64,000 nucleotides of DNA. It comes from Ideonella paludis (GTDB taxonomy: Bacteria; Pseudomonadota; Gammaproteobacteria; Burkholderiales; Burkholderiaceae_C). The position numbers were made by a program, and so were the translations under genes. Of the stretch, positions 1-9,919 are shown piece after piece. Each line of letters starts with the position of its first letter. The first letter of the stretch is position 1. The notes beneath the pieces are model-generated. The model saw nothing but the letters and a program-made list of their open reading frames with translations. It did not search any database and was not told the origin of the DNA. The stretch spans positions 248,001-312,000 of the forward strand of contig NZ_JAGQDG010000002.1 of NCBI RefSeq assembly GCF_018069865.1, written 5' to 3'.

Positions 1-510
1 AAGGGCTTGGTGGAAGAAGTCATCGGCGTGACCCGGCAAGGCCTGCCCAGCGCCGACATGCTAGACAAGCTGGCCCGCAACTCAATACAGGGTCGGGTTC
101 TGGCCTCTGGTCTGAAAGTAGCGGCTCTCGACTCTCGCACACCAGAGCCCGTCCTGCGCCAAGCCTTCGAGCACGCCGGCAGCGCAGCCGCGCATGAGCT
201 CAACCGCTATTTGAATGCTCTGGCCACGATCGCCTCTGCCGCGCCCTTGCTGGGCTTGCTCGGCACAGTGATCGGCATGATTGAGATCTTCGGCGCCCAA
301 GCGCCAGGCAGCGGCGGCAATCCCGCTCAACTGGCTCACGGCATCTCCATAGCGCTCTACAACACAGCGTTTGGCCTGATGGTGGCCATTCCTGCGCTGA
401 TGTGTCACCGCTATTTCAAGGGTCAAGTCAATGGCTACCTGCACGAGATGGAGCAAGGTGCGGAAAGACTGTTGCACCACTTGGTGCGCTCCCCTCTGCG
501 CCACCTTTGA
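1..510 (+). CDS. exbB: ExbB/TolQ/MotA-family proton channel protein (5' partial)
   Basis: This is the 3' part of an ExbB-type gene. The frame is open to the left edge, so the true start lies outside the window. The visible 169 residues carry two hydrophobic segments typical of the MotA/TolQ/ExbB domain: one ending in GLLGTVIGMIEIF and one containing LYNTAFGLMVAIPAL. In the family, ExbB pentamers form the inner-membrane proton channel that, with ExbD, powers TonB-dependent outer-membrane uptake. The exbD-type gene follows after 17 bases, which supports this reading. TolQ is the alternative, but no tolA or tolB lies nearby; the lpxK neighbour is the usual Burkholderiales arrangement. Confidence 0.88.
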   Translation, partial: KGLVEEVIGVTRQGLPSADMLDKLARNSIQGRVLASGLKVAALDSRTPEPVLRQAFEHAGSAAAHELNRYLNALATIASAAPLLGLLGTVIGMIEIFGAQAPGSGGNPAQLAHGISIALYNTAFGLMVAIPALMCHRYFKGQVNGYLHEMEQGAERLLHHLVRSPLRHL

Positions 511-527
511 GATGGGCCAAGCCAGCC

Positions 528-956
528 ATGAAGTTTCGACAGTCCTCTGAAGATGAACCCGAGATCAATCTGATCCCGTTCATCGACGTGCTGCTGGTCA
601 TCTTGATCTTTCTGATGCTCTCGACCACGTATTCACGTTTCACAGAGCTGCAAGTCACGCTGCCCGTGGCCAATGCCGATGCCACGCGCGAGCGCCCGGC
701 GGAGATCATCGTCTCGGTCGCGGCGGACGGCCGCGCGTCGATCGATAAGCAGGCCGTCGAGGGTCGGAGTGTGGAGATCTTGGCACTTGCACTGCGCCAA
801 GCTGCCAGTGAGCGCAAAGACCCTGTGGTGATCATCAGTGCGGATGCCAATGCTGCCCACCAATCCGTGGTCAATGTCTTGGATGCTGCCCGCCGTGTCG
901 GCTTAGCGCGCATCACCTTCGCCGCTCAAGTGGGCCAAGGTAGCTCAGCGCCCTGA
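528..956 (+). CDS. exbD: ExbD/TolR-family biopolymer transport protein
   Basis: A 142-residue protein. It has a short cytoplasmic N-terminus, one transmembrane segment at about residues 16-36 (INLIPFIDVLLVILIFLML), and a periplasmic domain. The aspartate in the PFIDV motif is the family's proton-conducting residue. I chose the ATG at 528 because it gives the standard short ExbD N-terminus (MKFRQSSEDEPEINLIPFID); the longer open frame starting at 402 lies inside exbB. It works with ExbB to couple the proton motive force to TonB. lpxK starts 6 bases after its stop, so the genes are probably one transcript. Confidence 0.9.
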   Translation: MKFRQSSEDEPEINLIPFIDVLLVILIFLMLSTTYSRFTELQVTLPVANADATRERPAEIIVSVAADGRASIDKQAVEGRSVEILALALRQAASERKDPVVIISADANAAHQSVVNVLDAARRVGLARITFAAQVGQGSSAP

Positions 957-962
957 GCTCTC

Positions 963-2033
963 ATGGCGCCGCCACACATGCAGCCCGACAGCGTGGCGAG
1001 GCGCCTGGAGCGCAGTTGGTGGCAGGCGCGGCCTGGGGTGTGGCAATGGTGCTTGAGCCCCTTGGCCCTGCTCTACAGTGGGCTGATGTCCCTCCGACGC
1101 CGAGGCTATCGCTGCGGGATGTGGCGCCAGGTTCGCTTGCCCATTCCCGTGGTGGTCGTGGGAAATTACATCGTGGGCGGAGCGGGCAAAACGCCGACCA
1201 CGATGGCTCTGGTCCGCAGCCTTCAAGCCATGGGCTGGACGCCCGGCGTGGTCTCCCGCGGCTATGGGCGTGATGGCGACCATGTCGCGATGATCACCCC
1301 CAGCAGCACACCCGATGCAGTGGGCGACGAGCCCTTGTTGATTTTTCGCCAAACCGGTGTGCCGGTGGCCGTGGGCCGCCGCCGAGCGCAGGCCGCCGCA
1401 GAGCTAATGGCACGCCACCCAGACATCAACCTCATCGTCGCCGATGACGGCCTGCAGCACCTGAGTTTGGCCCGAGATGGGCAGATCGTGGTGTTCGACC
1501 AACGCGGCGCAGGCAACGGCTGGACCTTGCCTGCGGGCCCTCTCCGAGAGCGCATGCCAGTGCGTCTGCCCGCGCATACCTGGGTGGTGTACAACGCCCC
1601 GGCCCCGAGCACTGCGCTGCCCGGCGGACTGGCCGAACGCCGTCTCGCTGGCGCTGTTGGCTTGGAAGCCTGGCGTGCCGGACAGGCTTTTTCACTTGAA
1701 ACGCTCGACATGCTGAAACAGCGTTCTCAAGCCTCGCCGGCTCTGGCGGCCGCGGGCCTGGCTGAGCCTGAACGATTCTTCAGCATGTTGACTGCCGCAG
1801 GATTTCAACTCGAGCGCATGCCGCTGCCCGATCACGCACCAATGCTCACCCGCCCCTGGCCCTCAGACGCGGCGCTGGTGCTGGTGACAGAGAAGGATGC
1901 GGTCAAGCTGAAGCCGGACCCCGCGCTGGATGCCAAGATCTGGGTGGTCGGGCTAGACTTCGCCTTGCCCCCGGCCGTGACGCAGGCCTTGAACGCGCAC
2001 CTGCGCACTCTTTACCCCCACATCGCACCATGA
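963..2033 (+). CDS. lpxK: Tetraacyldisaccharide 4'-kinase
   Basis: LpxK phosphorylates the 4' position of the lipid A disaccharide precursor at the inner membrane. The 356-residue protein has an N-terminal hydrophobic/amphipathic segment, the P-loop GGAGKTPT at about residues 77-84, and the following VVSRGYGR motif, all typical of LpxK. The start at 963 lies 6 bases after exbD; a second in-frame ATG at 978 is possible. Its stop overlaps the start of the Trm112-like gene in an ATGA junction, which implies translational coupling. The lipid A/KDO context (kdsB two genes on) fits. Confidence 0.93.
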   Translation: MAPPHMQPDSVARRLERSWWQARPGVWQWCLSPLALLYSGLMSLRRRGYRCGMWRQVRLPIPVVVVGNYIVGGAGKTPTTMALVRSLQAMGWTPGVVSRGYGRDGDHVAMITPSSTPDAVGDEPLLIFRQTGVPVAVGRRRAQAAAELMARHPDINLIVADDGLQHLSLARDGQIVVFDQRGAGNGWTLPAGPLRERMPVRLPAHTWVVYNAPAPSTALPGGLAERRLAGAVGLEAWRAGQAFSLETLDMLKQRSQASPALAAAGLAEPERFFSMLTAAGFQLERMPLPDHAPMLTRPWPSDAALVLVTEKDAVKLKPDPALDAKIWVVGLDFALPPAVTQALNAHLRTLYPHIAP

Positions 2034-2227
2034 CTTTGGACACCCGCCTGCTTGGCATTTTGGTCTGCCCTCTTTGCAAAGGCCCTCTCACGCTGCAGCG
2101 CGATCAAGACGGCCGACCGCATGAATTGATTTGCCCTGCCGACCGCCTGGGCTTCCCGGTGCGCGACGGCATCCCGGTCATGCTCGAAGGCGAAGCGCGG
2201 CAACTCCCCGCTGAGGAAGAGCTGTGA
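2030..2227 (+). CDS. Trm112-family small zinc-binding-like protein (YcaR-like)
   Basis: A 65-residue Trm112/YcaR-type protein. It begins [14 protein letters not shown] and ends with the conserved block [18 protein letters not shown] pair and a single later cysteine (ICPADR) remain, so a full four-cysteine zinc site is not obvious. Eukaryotic and archaeal Trm112 activates methyltransferases; the bacterial role is not settled. It overlaps lpxK by 4 bases and kdsB by 4 bases, so it is translationally coupled inside the LPS gene cluster, as in many proteobacteria. Confidence 0.88.
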   Translation: MTLDTRLLGILVCPLCKGPLTLQRDQDGRPHELICPADRLGFPVRDGIPVMLEGEARQLPAEEEL

Positions 2228-2985
2228 GCTTTACCGTCCTGATCCCTGCGCGCATGGCCTCCAGCCGATTGCCGGACAAGCCTTTGGCCGACATCGGCGG
2301 TCTGCCCATGGTGGTGCGTGTGGCGCAGCGGGTCGCCAAGGTGGGTGCGGACCAAGTCGTCGTGGCCACCGACCACACCCGCATTGCAGACGCCTGCCGA
2401 GAGCATGGCGTCCCGGCATTGATGACCCGTGCAGACCACCTCAGCGGCAGCGATCGCCTCGCGGAGGCCTGTCACGCTTTGAACCTGGGCGACCAAGACA
2501 TTGTGGTCAATGTGCAAGGGGATGAGCCTCTGATCGACCCTGCGCTGGTGCGAGCCTGCGCAGACCTGCTGCTGCAGCGCCCAGATTGTGCGGTGGCGAC
2601 AGCGGCTCACCCCATCGGCTCGGCAGAGGAATTGAACAACCCCAATGTCGTCAAAGTGGTGTTGGACGCGCAGCAACGCGCGCTTTACTTCAGCCGTGCG
2701 GCCATACCCTGGTGGCGCGATGGCAGTCAGGCCGGTGTCGCACAGTTGCCCCCCCAACACGCCGCCCTGCGCCACATTGGCCTCTATGCCTACCGTGTGG
2801 GTACCCTCAAGCGTTTCCCCACATGGCCTGCTGCACCGTTAGAGCTGACGGAAAGCTTGGAGCAACTGCGCTTTATGTGGCAGGGGGAGCGCGTCGCGGT
2901 GCATGTGACAGACACGGCACCGGCCGCGGGTGTCGACACCCCCGAAGACCTGGCACGCGTTCGCGCCGTATTTGCGGCCGCATGA
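2224..2985 (+). CDS. kdsB: 3-deoxy-manno-octulosonate cytidylyltransferase
   Basis: KdsB activates KDO as CMP-KDO for addition to lipid A. The 253-residue protein shows the nucleotide-binding signature [15 protein letters not shown] at the N-terminus and the [11 protein letters not shown] motif near residues 92-102. Translation starts at a GTG that overlaps the previous stop (GTGA), so expression is coupled to the Trm112-like gene. The length matches the family. A 139-base gap with a candidate promoter follows before adk. Confidence 0.95.
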   Translation: MSFTVLIPARMASSRLPDKPLADIGGLPMVVRVAQRVAKVGADQVVVATDHTRIADACREHGVPALMTRADHLSGSDRLAEACHALNLGDQDIVVNVQGDEPLIDPALVRACADLLLQRPDCAVATAAHPIGSAEELNNPNVVKVVLDAQQRALYFSRAAIPWWRDGSQAGVAQLPPQHAALRHIGLYAYRVGTLKRFPTWPAAPLELTESLEQLRFMWQGERVAVHVTDTAPAAGVDTPEDLARVRAVFAAA

Positions 2986-3002
2986 TGCACATCGGCGTCA
3001 GC

Positions 3003-3029
3003 TTGGCGCAGGCCTGCCCATGCTATGCT
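3003..3029 (+). promoter_or_regulatory. Candidate adk promoter (extended -10)
   Basis: A TTGGCG hexamer at 3003-3008 is followed after 15 bases by TATGCT at 3024-3029. A TG dinucleotide sits one base upstream of the -10, giving an extended -10. It lies about 95 bases before the adk start in the only gap between kdsB and adk. The spacing is short and the call was made by eye. Confidence 0.35.
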
Positions 3030-3031
3030 GA

Positions 3032-3778
<747 letters not shown>

Positions 3779-3801
3779 GTCACGACCGCCCACGGCTCAA
3801 C

Positions 3802-3823
3802 AAGGCGCTCCGGCGCCTTTTTT
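3802..3823 (+). terminator. Rho-independent terminator after adk
   Basis: The stem AAGGCGC / GCGCCTT closes a TCCG loop and runs into a T tract. It is placed 23 bases after the adk stop. Confidence 0.85.
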
Positions 3824-3860
3824 CATGGTCCTGCGGCCCATCTCTGCGTGAAGCGCCCAT

Positions 3861-3886
3861 GAAAAAAGCCACCCGAAGGTGGCTTT
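3861..3886 (-). terminator. Rho-independent terminator of the LivK-like gene
   Basis: On the minus strand the stem AAAGCCACC / GGTGGCTTT, with a 4-base TTCG loop, is followed by a T run (A tract at 3862-3867 on the plus strand). It lies 25 bases past the stop of the binding-protein gene and faces the adk terminator. Confidence 0.8.
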
Positions 3887-3910
3887 GGCTGCAGATGCAG
3901 TGGCGCTGGA

Positions 3911-5053
3911 TCAGCGAACCACAGCGATCTGCTCGCGCTTGTCACCCTTGTAGGTGAACATGGTCAGCGCGCCGTTCTTGATGTCACCCTTTTCGTCAAA
4001 GGTGATGTTGCCCGTCACACCCTTGTAGTCGGTGGTCTTGGCCAACACAGGCAGGTACTTGGCGGGATCAGCAGAACCTGCCTTGACCATGGCAGCCACC
4101 AACACATTGGTAGCGTCATAGACGTACGGTGCATAGATCTGCACATCGGCGTTGAACTTCTTCTTGAAGTCAGCCTTGAACTTCTCCATGCCAGCCTTCT
4201 GAGCGCCTTCGACGCCACCGGCCTCAGCACACACCACCTGACCGTCGGCCATGGCGCCTGCAGCCAGCTTAGGCAACTCGCCCGAGCAGATGCCGTCGCC
4301 GCCCATGAACTTGGCATTGATGCCGAGCTGCTTCATTTGGCGAATCATCGGGCCGGCCACAGCGTCCATGCCGCCGTAGAACACGACGTCAGGCTTGGTG
4401 GCCTTGATGGAGGTCAGGATCGCGGTGAAGTCCGTGGCCTTGTCGTTGGTGAATTCGCGCTTGGCGATCTTGCCACCCTTGGACTTGACACCCTTTTCGA
4501 ACTCATCCGCCACGCCTTGGCCATAAGCGGTGCGGTCGTCGATGACGGCAATGGTCTTGCCCTTCAATTGCTCGACGGCGTAACGGCCCAGGGTACCGCC
4601 CAGATGCACGTCGTCAGCCACCACACGGAAAGTGGTCTTGTAGCCTTGACGGGTGAACTTGGGGTTGGTGGCCGAGGGCGACACCTGGGGGATGCCCGCG
4701 TCGCTATAGACCTTGGAAGCGGGGATGGAGGTACCCGAGTTCAGGTGGCCCACCACACCAGCGACCTTGGAGTCGACCAGCTTTTGAGCCGCTGCGGTGC
4801 CTTGCTTAGGATCACCTGCATCATCTTCAGCCAGCAATTCGAACTTGGCCTTCTTGCCACCGATCATCACGCCCTTGGCGTTCAGTTCGTCAATGGCCAT
4901 ACGGGCGCCGTTCTCATTGTCCTTACCCAAGTGGGCAATGCCACCGCTGGTAGGACCAACGTGACCGATCTTGACCACCAACTCCTGAGCCTGGAGCGAG
5001 CCGGCCAACAGGGCCGCTGCGGCAGCGACGATCACATTCAATTTGACTTGCAT
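3911..5053 (-). CDS. Branched-chain amino acid ABC transporter substrate-binding protein (LivK-like)
   Basis: A 380-residue periplasmic binding protein of the Peripl_BP_6 class. It has a signal peptide (hydrophobic VIVAAAAALLAGSLQAQ, cleavage near QAQ-E), then the family opening KIGHVGPTSGGIAHLGKD. The ATG at 5053 is preceded by GGAGG and gives a proper signal peptide; the frame open to 5155 is not needed. Such proteins deliver Leu/Ile/Val or related compounds to LivHMGF, but no permease or ATPase gene lies nearby, so this is a solo binding protein whose ligand cannot be read from the sequence. The 279-base gap upstream must hold its promoter; I see no convincing -35/-10 pair there. Confidence 0.88.
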   Translation of the reverse strand: MQVKLNVIVAAAAALLAGSLQAQELVVKIGHVGPTSGGIAHLGKDNENGARMAIDELNAKGVMIGGKKAKFELLAEDDAGDPKQGTAAAQKLVDSKVAGVVGHLNSGTSIPASKVYSDAGIPQVSPSATNPKFTRQGYKTTFRVVADDVHLGGTLGRYAVEQLKGKTIAVIDDRTAYGQGVADEFEKGVKSKGGKIAKREFTNDKATDFTAILTSIKATKPDVVFYGGMDAVAGPMIRQMKQLGINAKFMGGDGICSGELPKLAAGAMADGQVVCAEAGGVEGAQKAGMEKFKADFKKKFNADVQIYAPYVYDATNVLVAAMVKAGSADPAKYLPVLAKTTDYKGVTGNITFDEKGDIKNGALTMFTYKGDKREQIAVVR

Positions 5054-5332
5054 AGGTTCGAACCTCCAAAAGGGGTAAGTTGAGACGTAATGTCCAAACA
5101 GTCGGTTGTACTCAACGGGCGAGACGATACTCCAAAACAAGCCACTTCCCCGCAAAGTAAATGCCTCTTGGGATTGGGGCTTGCCCCAATGAAATGCACC
5201 GTCTGCCTGCCGCTGAGCGCATCAGCACAATTCGGGCCAAGCGTCAGAGAACGCTGCCTGAGTCAAGCTCGAAGAACTTGCCTCAGCAGTCCAGCCCCAA
5301 CGCGCGCCGTCCGGTTTCGGATGACCCTTCGG

Positions 5333-5758
5333 TCAAGAACGAGGGTGATGAAGCACTTCCCAGCCGTGCGCTGCGTACTGACGCCAACGCGCACGTCCCG
5401 CCTGAGCCTCTTCGGGGTCTTGGCCCACCAATTCAGCCACGCGGTCGAAGCCCAGCAAGAACTCGGGGTCAGCGCCCAAGTTGACCGCACTGGTCCAAGA
5501 CAGGCGTGGCTCGGGCGCATCCAGCAACCAAATGCGGGTGCGTTGCCCCCCAACAGGGAGTTCCGCACCCGGCCGGTGCCTGATGTGGGGCGTGAACTCC
5601 CCCACCGGCTCTTCCCAGAGCCGCTGATCCAGGCGGTTCAGCAGGGGTGCAGGCCCAAACACAGCGAGAGTGTCTCCCTCTTGCACCTTCTTGCGAAGAA
5701 GCCGAGCGGCATACGTCAAAACGTCCGGGATGCCGGTGATGAAGACCACACTCGCCAT
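5333..5758 (-). CDS. holC: DNA polymerase III chi subunit
   Basis: HolC (chi) links the clamp-loader complex to single-strand-binding protein. The 141-residue length is typical, and the N-terminal pattern followed by LLRKKVQEGDTLAVFGP and LDQRLWEEPVGEFTPH matches the chi fold. It starts 15 bases after the pepA stop, reproducing the conserved pepA-holC arrangement of many proteobacteria, which is strong contextual support. Confidence 0.9.
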   Translation of the reverse strand: MASVVFITGIPDVLTYAARLLRKKVQEGDTLAVFGPAPLLNRLDQRLWEEPVGEFTPHIRHRPGAELPVGGQRTRIWLLDAPEPRLSWTSAVNLGADPEFLLGFDRVAELVGQDPEEAQAGRARWRQYAAHGWEVLHHPRS

Positions 5759-5773
5759 ATTGACGGCCTAGGC

Positions 5774-7234
5774 TCAGCCCTTGTAGCCGGCGCGGGCCAG
5801 CACAAAGTGAGTCAGCAAGCCGACGGGGCGACCGGTCGCACCCTTTTGGGCGCCGCCCTTCCAGGCCACGCCGGCAATGTCCAGGTGGGCCCAGGCGTAC
5901 TTGCGCGTGAATCGCTGCAGGAACTTGGCCGCCGTGATGGAGCCCCCCGCCCGGCCCGCAATATTGGCCATGTCTGCAAAGTTGCTCTTCAGGCCTTCGT
6001 CGTACTCTTCGTCCAAGGGCATGCGCCAGCACGGATCTTGGGCCGTCCGCGAGGCCGCCAGGAGGTCTTCGCCCAACTGGTCGTCAGAGGCGTAGAGTCC
6101 CGCATGGTGAGCACCCAGTGCGATCACGCAGGCGCCAGTCAAGGTCGCCACGTCCACCACCGCAGCAGGCTTGTAACGCTCAGCATAGGTCAGTGCGTCG
6201 CACAGGATCAGGCGGCCTTCGGCGTCGGTGTTCAGGATCTCAATGGTCTGACCCGACAAGCTGGTGACGACATCACCGGGCTTGGTCGCGCGGCCACTGG
6301 GCATGTTTTCGCACGCAGGGATCAGCGCCACGACATTGATCTTGGGCTTGAGCTCACCAATCGCGCGCATCGTGCCCAGGACGGATGCGGCACCGCCCAT
6401 GTCGTACTTCATCTCGTCCATCTCGGCACCGGGCTTCAGTGAGATGCCCCCGGTGTCGAAGGTGATGCCCTTGCCGACCAACACAATCGGCGCTGCTTTG
6501 GCGGCCGCGCCCGTGTATTCCATGATGATGAAGCGCAGAGGCTCATCCGAGCCTTGTGCCACCGACAAGAAGGAGCCCATGCCGATTTTCTCGACGGCCT
6601 TGCGGTCCAGCACCTTCACGGTCATGCCGTGTTCCTTGCCAATGCGCTTAGCTTCTTCGCCCAGATAGGTCGGCGTGCAGAAGTTACCGGGACGGTTGGC
6701 CGTTTCCTTCGCCAAGGACACACCGGCAGCGATGGCTTGGCCGCGCGTCAAGCCGGACTTGGCGGCGGCCAAGTCATTCTTGCCGGCCACCAAAGACACC
6801 TTGGCCGGCAGTTGGGGCGCCTCCGCACTGGGCTTGGTGTGGCTGTAGTGATAGGCCGCCTGCTCCATCGCCAGCACGACGCTTTCTGCATGGCCACTTT
6901 CCACCACGCCGCCCAAACAGACGGCCAAGTGCTTGACTGCCCGCCCTTTCAGCGCCGCGACACCCTGCCCAATGGCAGCTTTCACCGACTTGGCGCTGCC
7001 ATCGCGCGCACCAACCAGCACAATGCGTTGGGCCTTCACGCCCGACAATCCATGAAGATAGAGCGTTCGACCCGCCTTGCGCTCGAAATCCCCCTGTTTA
7101 AGGGCCGATTGCAGGGCCTGATCAATCACCTTGTCGCCCACTTCACCGCCATCGGCGGGTAGCACGATGAGTAAAGTGTCTGCAGAAAGGGCACTGAGGC
7201 CCTCGGCCGGCGTCACCAAAGCTTGGAAGTTCAT
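5774..7234 (-). CDS. pepA: Leucyl aminopeptidase (M17)
   Basis: PepA removes N-terminal residues from peptides; in E. coli it is also a DNA-binding protein. The 486-residue protein has the M17 catalytic domain in its C-terminal half. The block KGITFDTGGISLKPG supplies the Lys and Asp metal ligands, and NTDAEGRL supplies the Asp/Glu pair and the catalytic Arg. The start at 7234 leaves only 30 bases to the divergent lptF start, so promoter elements for one or both genes must lie in coding sequence. Confidence 0.96.
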   Translation of the reverse strand: MNFQALVTPAEGLSALSADTLLIVLPADGGEVGDKVIDQALQSALKQGDFERKAGRTLYLHGLSGVKAQRIVLVGARDGSAKSVKAAIGQGVAALKGRAVKHLAVCLGGVVESGHAESVVLAMEQAAYHYSHTKPSAEAPQLPAKVSLVAGKNDLAAAKSGLTRGQAIAAGVSLAKETANRPGNFCTPTYLGEEAKRIGKEHGMTVKVLDRKAVEKIGMGSFLSVAQGSDEPLRFIIMEYTGAAAKAAPIVLVGKGITFDTGGISLKPGAEMDEMKYDMGGAASVLGTMRAIGELKPKINVVALIPACENMPSGRATKPGDVVTSLSGQTIEILNTDAEGRLILCDALTYAERYKPAAVVDVATLTGACVIALGAHHAGLYASDDQLGEDLLAASRTAQDPCWRMPLDEEYDEGLKSNFADMANIAGRAGGSITAAKFLQRFTRKYAWAHLDIAGVAWKGGAQKGATGRPVGLLTHFVLARAGYKG

Positions 7235-7264
7235 AATCCGACTCGGAATGAAAATGAATTTTTG

Positions 7265-8362
7265 ATGTTATTCGATTCGAGTGTCCGCAGAGAGATAGCC
7301 CGCACATTTGGCGCCACATTGGTGGTGATCCTCACCATCGTGCTGACGATGATGCTGATCCGCACCTTGGGGGAAGCAGCGCGTGGCTCCGTCGCGCCCA
7401 AAGATGTCGTCCTGGCCTTGGGCTTCTTGGCGGTCGGGCAATTGCCCACCATGCTGACGCTGTCCATTTTTGTGGCCATTGTGGTGACCTTGGGCCGCAT
7501 GTATCGCGACAGCGAAATGGCCATCTGGTTTTCCAGCGGTATCCCTTTGTCGCGATTCGCTCGCCCGGTGCTGCGTGCGGGATGGCCGGTCATCGCAGCC
7601 ACCTTGCTGCTGGTGTCCGTCATCTGGCCCTGGGCCAACGCCCAGATTGCTGAGATGAAAACCCGCTATCAACAGAGGTCCGACTTGCTGCGGGTTTCTC
7701 CAGGCTCGTTTCAATCCTCTGCTGATGGCAATCGCGTTTTCTTTGTCGAGCGAGCCGGTGACGTGGGCGGGGCTCAGCACGTGTTCTTGCTGGACAAGCA
7801 AGAGGCGCGGGAAGCGGTGACCACGGCACGTTCGGGACGGCTCATCAGCGAGCAAGGCGAGCGCCGCCTCATCCTGGAAACCGGCCAGCGCAACGAACAG
7901 AACACCGCCAGTCAGACCTTCTCCCGCATGACTTTCGAGCGATTCGCCATGACGGTGGACCTCGACAGCGCCGCCACACTGGACAAACCGCCCCCCAAAG
8001 CCACACCCACGCTCGATCTCCTTCGCCAGCCCAGCGCAGCGAACCAGGGCGAATTGACATGGCGCCTGGGCTTGGTCTTGGCTGCGGCAAATCTGCTGCT
8101 ACTGGGCATTGCCACTGCTGCCACCAATCCCCGGCGGGCCAGCAACTGGAACCTGATGTTCGCCTTGCTGGGCTTCGTGGTGTATTACAACTTGGTCAAT
8201 CTGAGCCAGGCCTGGGTGGCCTCACAACGCCTGTCCATGGGCGCAGCGCTGGTGGCGGTGCATGGCCCGGCGCTGCTGTTGGCCGTTTTGTTGATCGTCT
8301 GGCGTGACCGTGGATCGGTGCAAACCTGGCGGGACTGGCTGAGCCCAAGGAGAGCGGCATGA
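7265..8362 (+). CDS. lptF: LPS export ABC transporter permease LptF
   Basis: LptF pairs with LptG in the inner-membrane LptB2FG complex that extracts LPS and drives it along the Lpt bridge. The 365-residue protein has N-terminal membrane segments, a large periplasmic beta-rich region (about residues 125-260), and C-terminal membrane segments, as in the YjgP/YjgQ family. I chose the ATG at 7265 (MLFDSSVRREIARTFG) over the longer frame from 7223, which overlaps pepA. No clear ribosome-binding site is visible. It overlaps lptG by 4 bases. Confidence 0.93.
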   Translation: MLFDSSVRREIARTFGATLVVILTIVLTMMLIRTLGEAARGSVAPKDVVLALGFLAVGQLPTMLTLSIFVAIVVTLGRMYRDSEMAIWFSSGIPLSRFARPVLRAGWPVIAATLLLVSVIWPWANAQIAEMKTRYQQRSDLLRVSPGSFQSSADGNRVFFVERAGDVGGAQHVFLLDKQEAREAVTTARSGRLISEQGERRLILETGQRNEQNTASQTFSRMTFERFAMTVDLDSAATLDKPPPKATPTLDLLRQPSAANQGELTWRLGLVLAAANLLLLGIATAATNPRRASNWNLMFALLGFVVYYNLVNLSQAWVASQRLSMGAALVAVHGPALLLAVLLIVWRDRGSVQTWRDWLSPRRAA

Positions 8363-9522
8363 GGACGGTACGCCGCTTGATCTGGCGCGACGTCCTCTGG
8401 TCGGTGATGTTTGTGTCTGTGGCCTTTTTGTCGCTGTTTTTCTTCACCGATTTTTTGGGTGAGTTGGAGGACGTCAGCAAGCGCGGCTACCCCATTTGGG
8501 CCGCCGTCGCAGGCGCCTTGCTGAAACAGCCCGTGCGCTTTTATGAGCTGTTCCCCATCACCGTCTTGATCGGCACCATCTACGCCATGGCGCGGCTCGC
8601 GGAGTCGTCCGAGTTCACCATTTTGAGAACCGGTGGTTTAGGGCCTTGGAGAGCTTTGTCCCTGTTGCTGAGCTTGGGCTTGATCATGGCGGCCCTCACG
8701 TTTGTGATCGGTGAGTATGTCGCGCCTTATGGCGATCGCCAGGCCAGTGCGCTGAAGGCCAGGTTGCGTGGCGCGAATGACTTGGGCGGTGCGGGCGCGT
8801 GGCTGAAGGAACACCGCCCCGCCATGAGCGCGCCGGCAGGTGCTGGGTCAAGCCCTACAGGTCAAGGTCTCGCAGCGCTCGGTGAGCGCAATGTGTCCAT
8901 CAATGTGCGTGGCACCGACGGCGCTGGCAAACTGAGCCAGATCCGCATCTTTGAACACGACGAGCGAGGCCATTTGTTGCGTCGTATCGAGGCACCCACG
9001 GCCTTGGTGAAACCCACGGCCGACGGGTCCGTTTGGCACCTGACAGCGGCGGTGGTCTCCGATTGGCCTGCCGATGCCAGCATGGCCTTGCAGCAACGCA
9101 AGGTGCTCGAATTGGCGTGGCACACCAGCCTGGATGAACGCTTGGTCTCAGCGGCCGTCTCACCCATTGACAGCATGTCGACACCCGAGTTGTGGCGCTA
9201 CACCCAGCACCTGAACGAGCAAGAGCAGACGGCGCAACGCTATGAGCTGCAGTTCTGGAAACGGGTGCTCTACCCCTTTGCGTGCATTGTGATGCTGGCC
9301 TTGGCCCTGCCCTTTGCCTACTTGCATGCCCGCTCTGGTGGCATCAGCCTCAAGGTGTTTGGCGGCATCATGCTGGGCATCAGCTTTGTGCTGCTGAACA
9401 ATGTCGTGGGCCACCTCAGCTTGCTGCGAGATTGGACGCCTTGGCTGGCGGCCTTGGCCCCCAGCCTGCTTTATCTGGCTCTGTCCATGGCCGCGTTTGT
9501 GTGGCTGGTTCGTTACCGCTGA
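8359..9522 (+). CDS. lptG: LPS export ABC transporter permease LptG
   Basis: The partner permease of LptF, 387 residues, with the same YjgP/YjgQ layout of membrane segments at both ends around a periplasmic domain. It begins MRTVRRLIWRDVLWSV, and the start follows a good AAGGAGAG ribosome-binding site. Overlap with lptF (ATGA) implies coupled translation and 1:1 stoichiometry. The C-terminal segment YPFACIVMLALALPFAYLHA is typical of LptG. Confidence 0.94.
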   Translation: MRTVRRLIWRDVLWSVMFVSVAFLSLFFFTDFLGELEDVSKRGYPIWAAVAGALLKQPVRFYELFPITVLIGTIYAMARLAESSEFTILRTGGLGPWRALSLLLSLGLIMAALTFVIGEYVAPYGDRQASALKARLRGANDLGGAGAWLKEHRPAMSAPAGAGSSPTGQGLAALGERNVSINVRGTDGAGKLSQIRIFEHDERGHLLRRIEAPTALVKPTADGSVWHLTAAVVSDWPADASMALQQRKVLELAWHTSLDERLVSAAVSPIDSMSTPELWRYTQHLNEQEQTAQRYELQFWKRVLYPFACIVMLALALPFAYLHARSGGISLKVFGGIMLGISFVLLNNVVGHLSLLRDWTPWLAALAPSLLYLALSMAAFVWLVRYR

Positions 9523-9529
9523 GATCCTC

Positions 9530-9919
9530 ATGCAAGGCATTATTCTGTTCGCGCATGGCGCACGCTTGTCGCAGTGGGCCGAGCCCTTTGAGAGGGTGGC
9601 ACAGAGCGTGCGCGCCGCACGTCCTGATGTGGTAGTCGAACTCGCGTTTTTGGAGTTCATGAGCCCTGACTTGGCGCAATGTGGCCAAGGGCTGGTTGAG
9701 CAAGGCTGCCAGCGCGTCGATGTGCTGCCTTTGTTCTTGGGCGCAGGCGGCCATGTACGCAAAGACCTGCCGGAGCGCGTGGAGGAATTGGCCACCCGCT
9801 TTCCTGAGGTGGTCTGGACTTTGCGGGCAGCTGCTGGCGAGTCCGACCTTGTGGTTCAAGCGTTGGCGCAGCTTGCGCTGCAGATCGTTTCCAGCCCACA
9901 AGGAGATCTGGCCGCATGA
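9530..9919 (+). CDS. cbiX: CbiX-type sirohydrochlorin chelatase
   Basis: A 129-residue small CbiX/SirB-type chelatase. It opens MQGIILFAHGARLSQWAEPF, where the histidine in AHGAR is the metal-binding residue, and has a second block LPLFLGAGGHVRKDLP. The family inserts Co or Fe into sirohydrochlorin. It sits directly before cysB, with a 4-base overlap, so a siroheme role for sulfite/nitrite reductases is the most natural reading; cobalamin synthesis is the alternative. The ATG at 9530 is preferred over the upstream frame inside lptG. Confidence 0.85.
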   Translation: MQGIILFAHGARLSQWAEPFERVAQSVRAARPDVVVELAFLEFMSPDLAQCGQGLVEQGCQRVDVLPLFLGAGGHVRKDLPERVEELATRFPEVVWTLRAAAGESDLVVQALAQLALQIVSSPQGDLAA

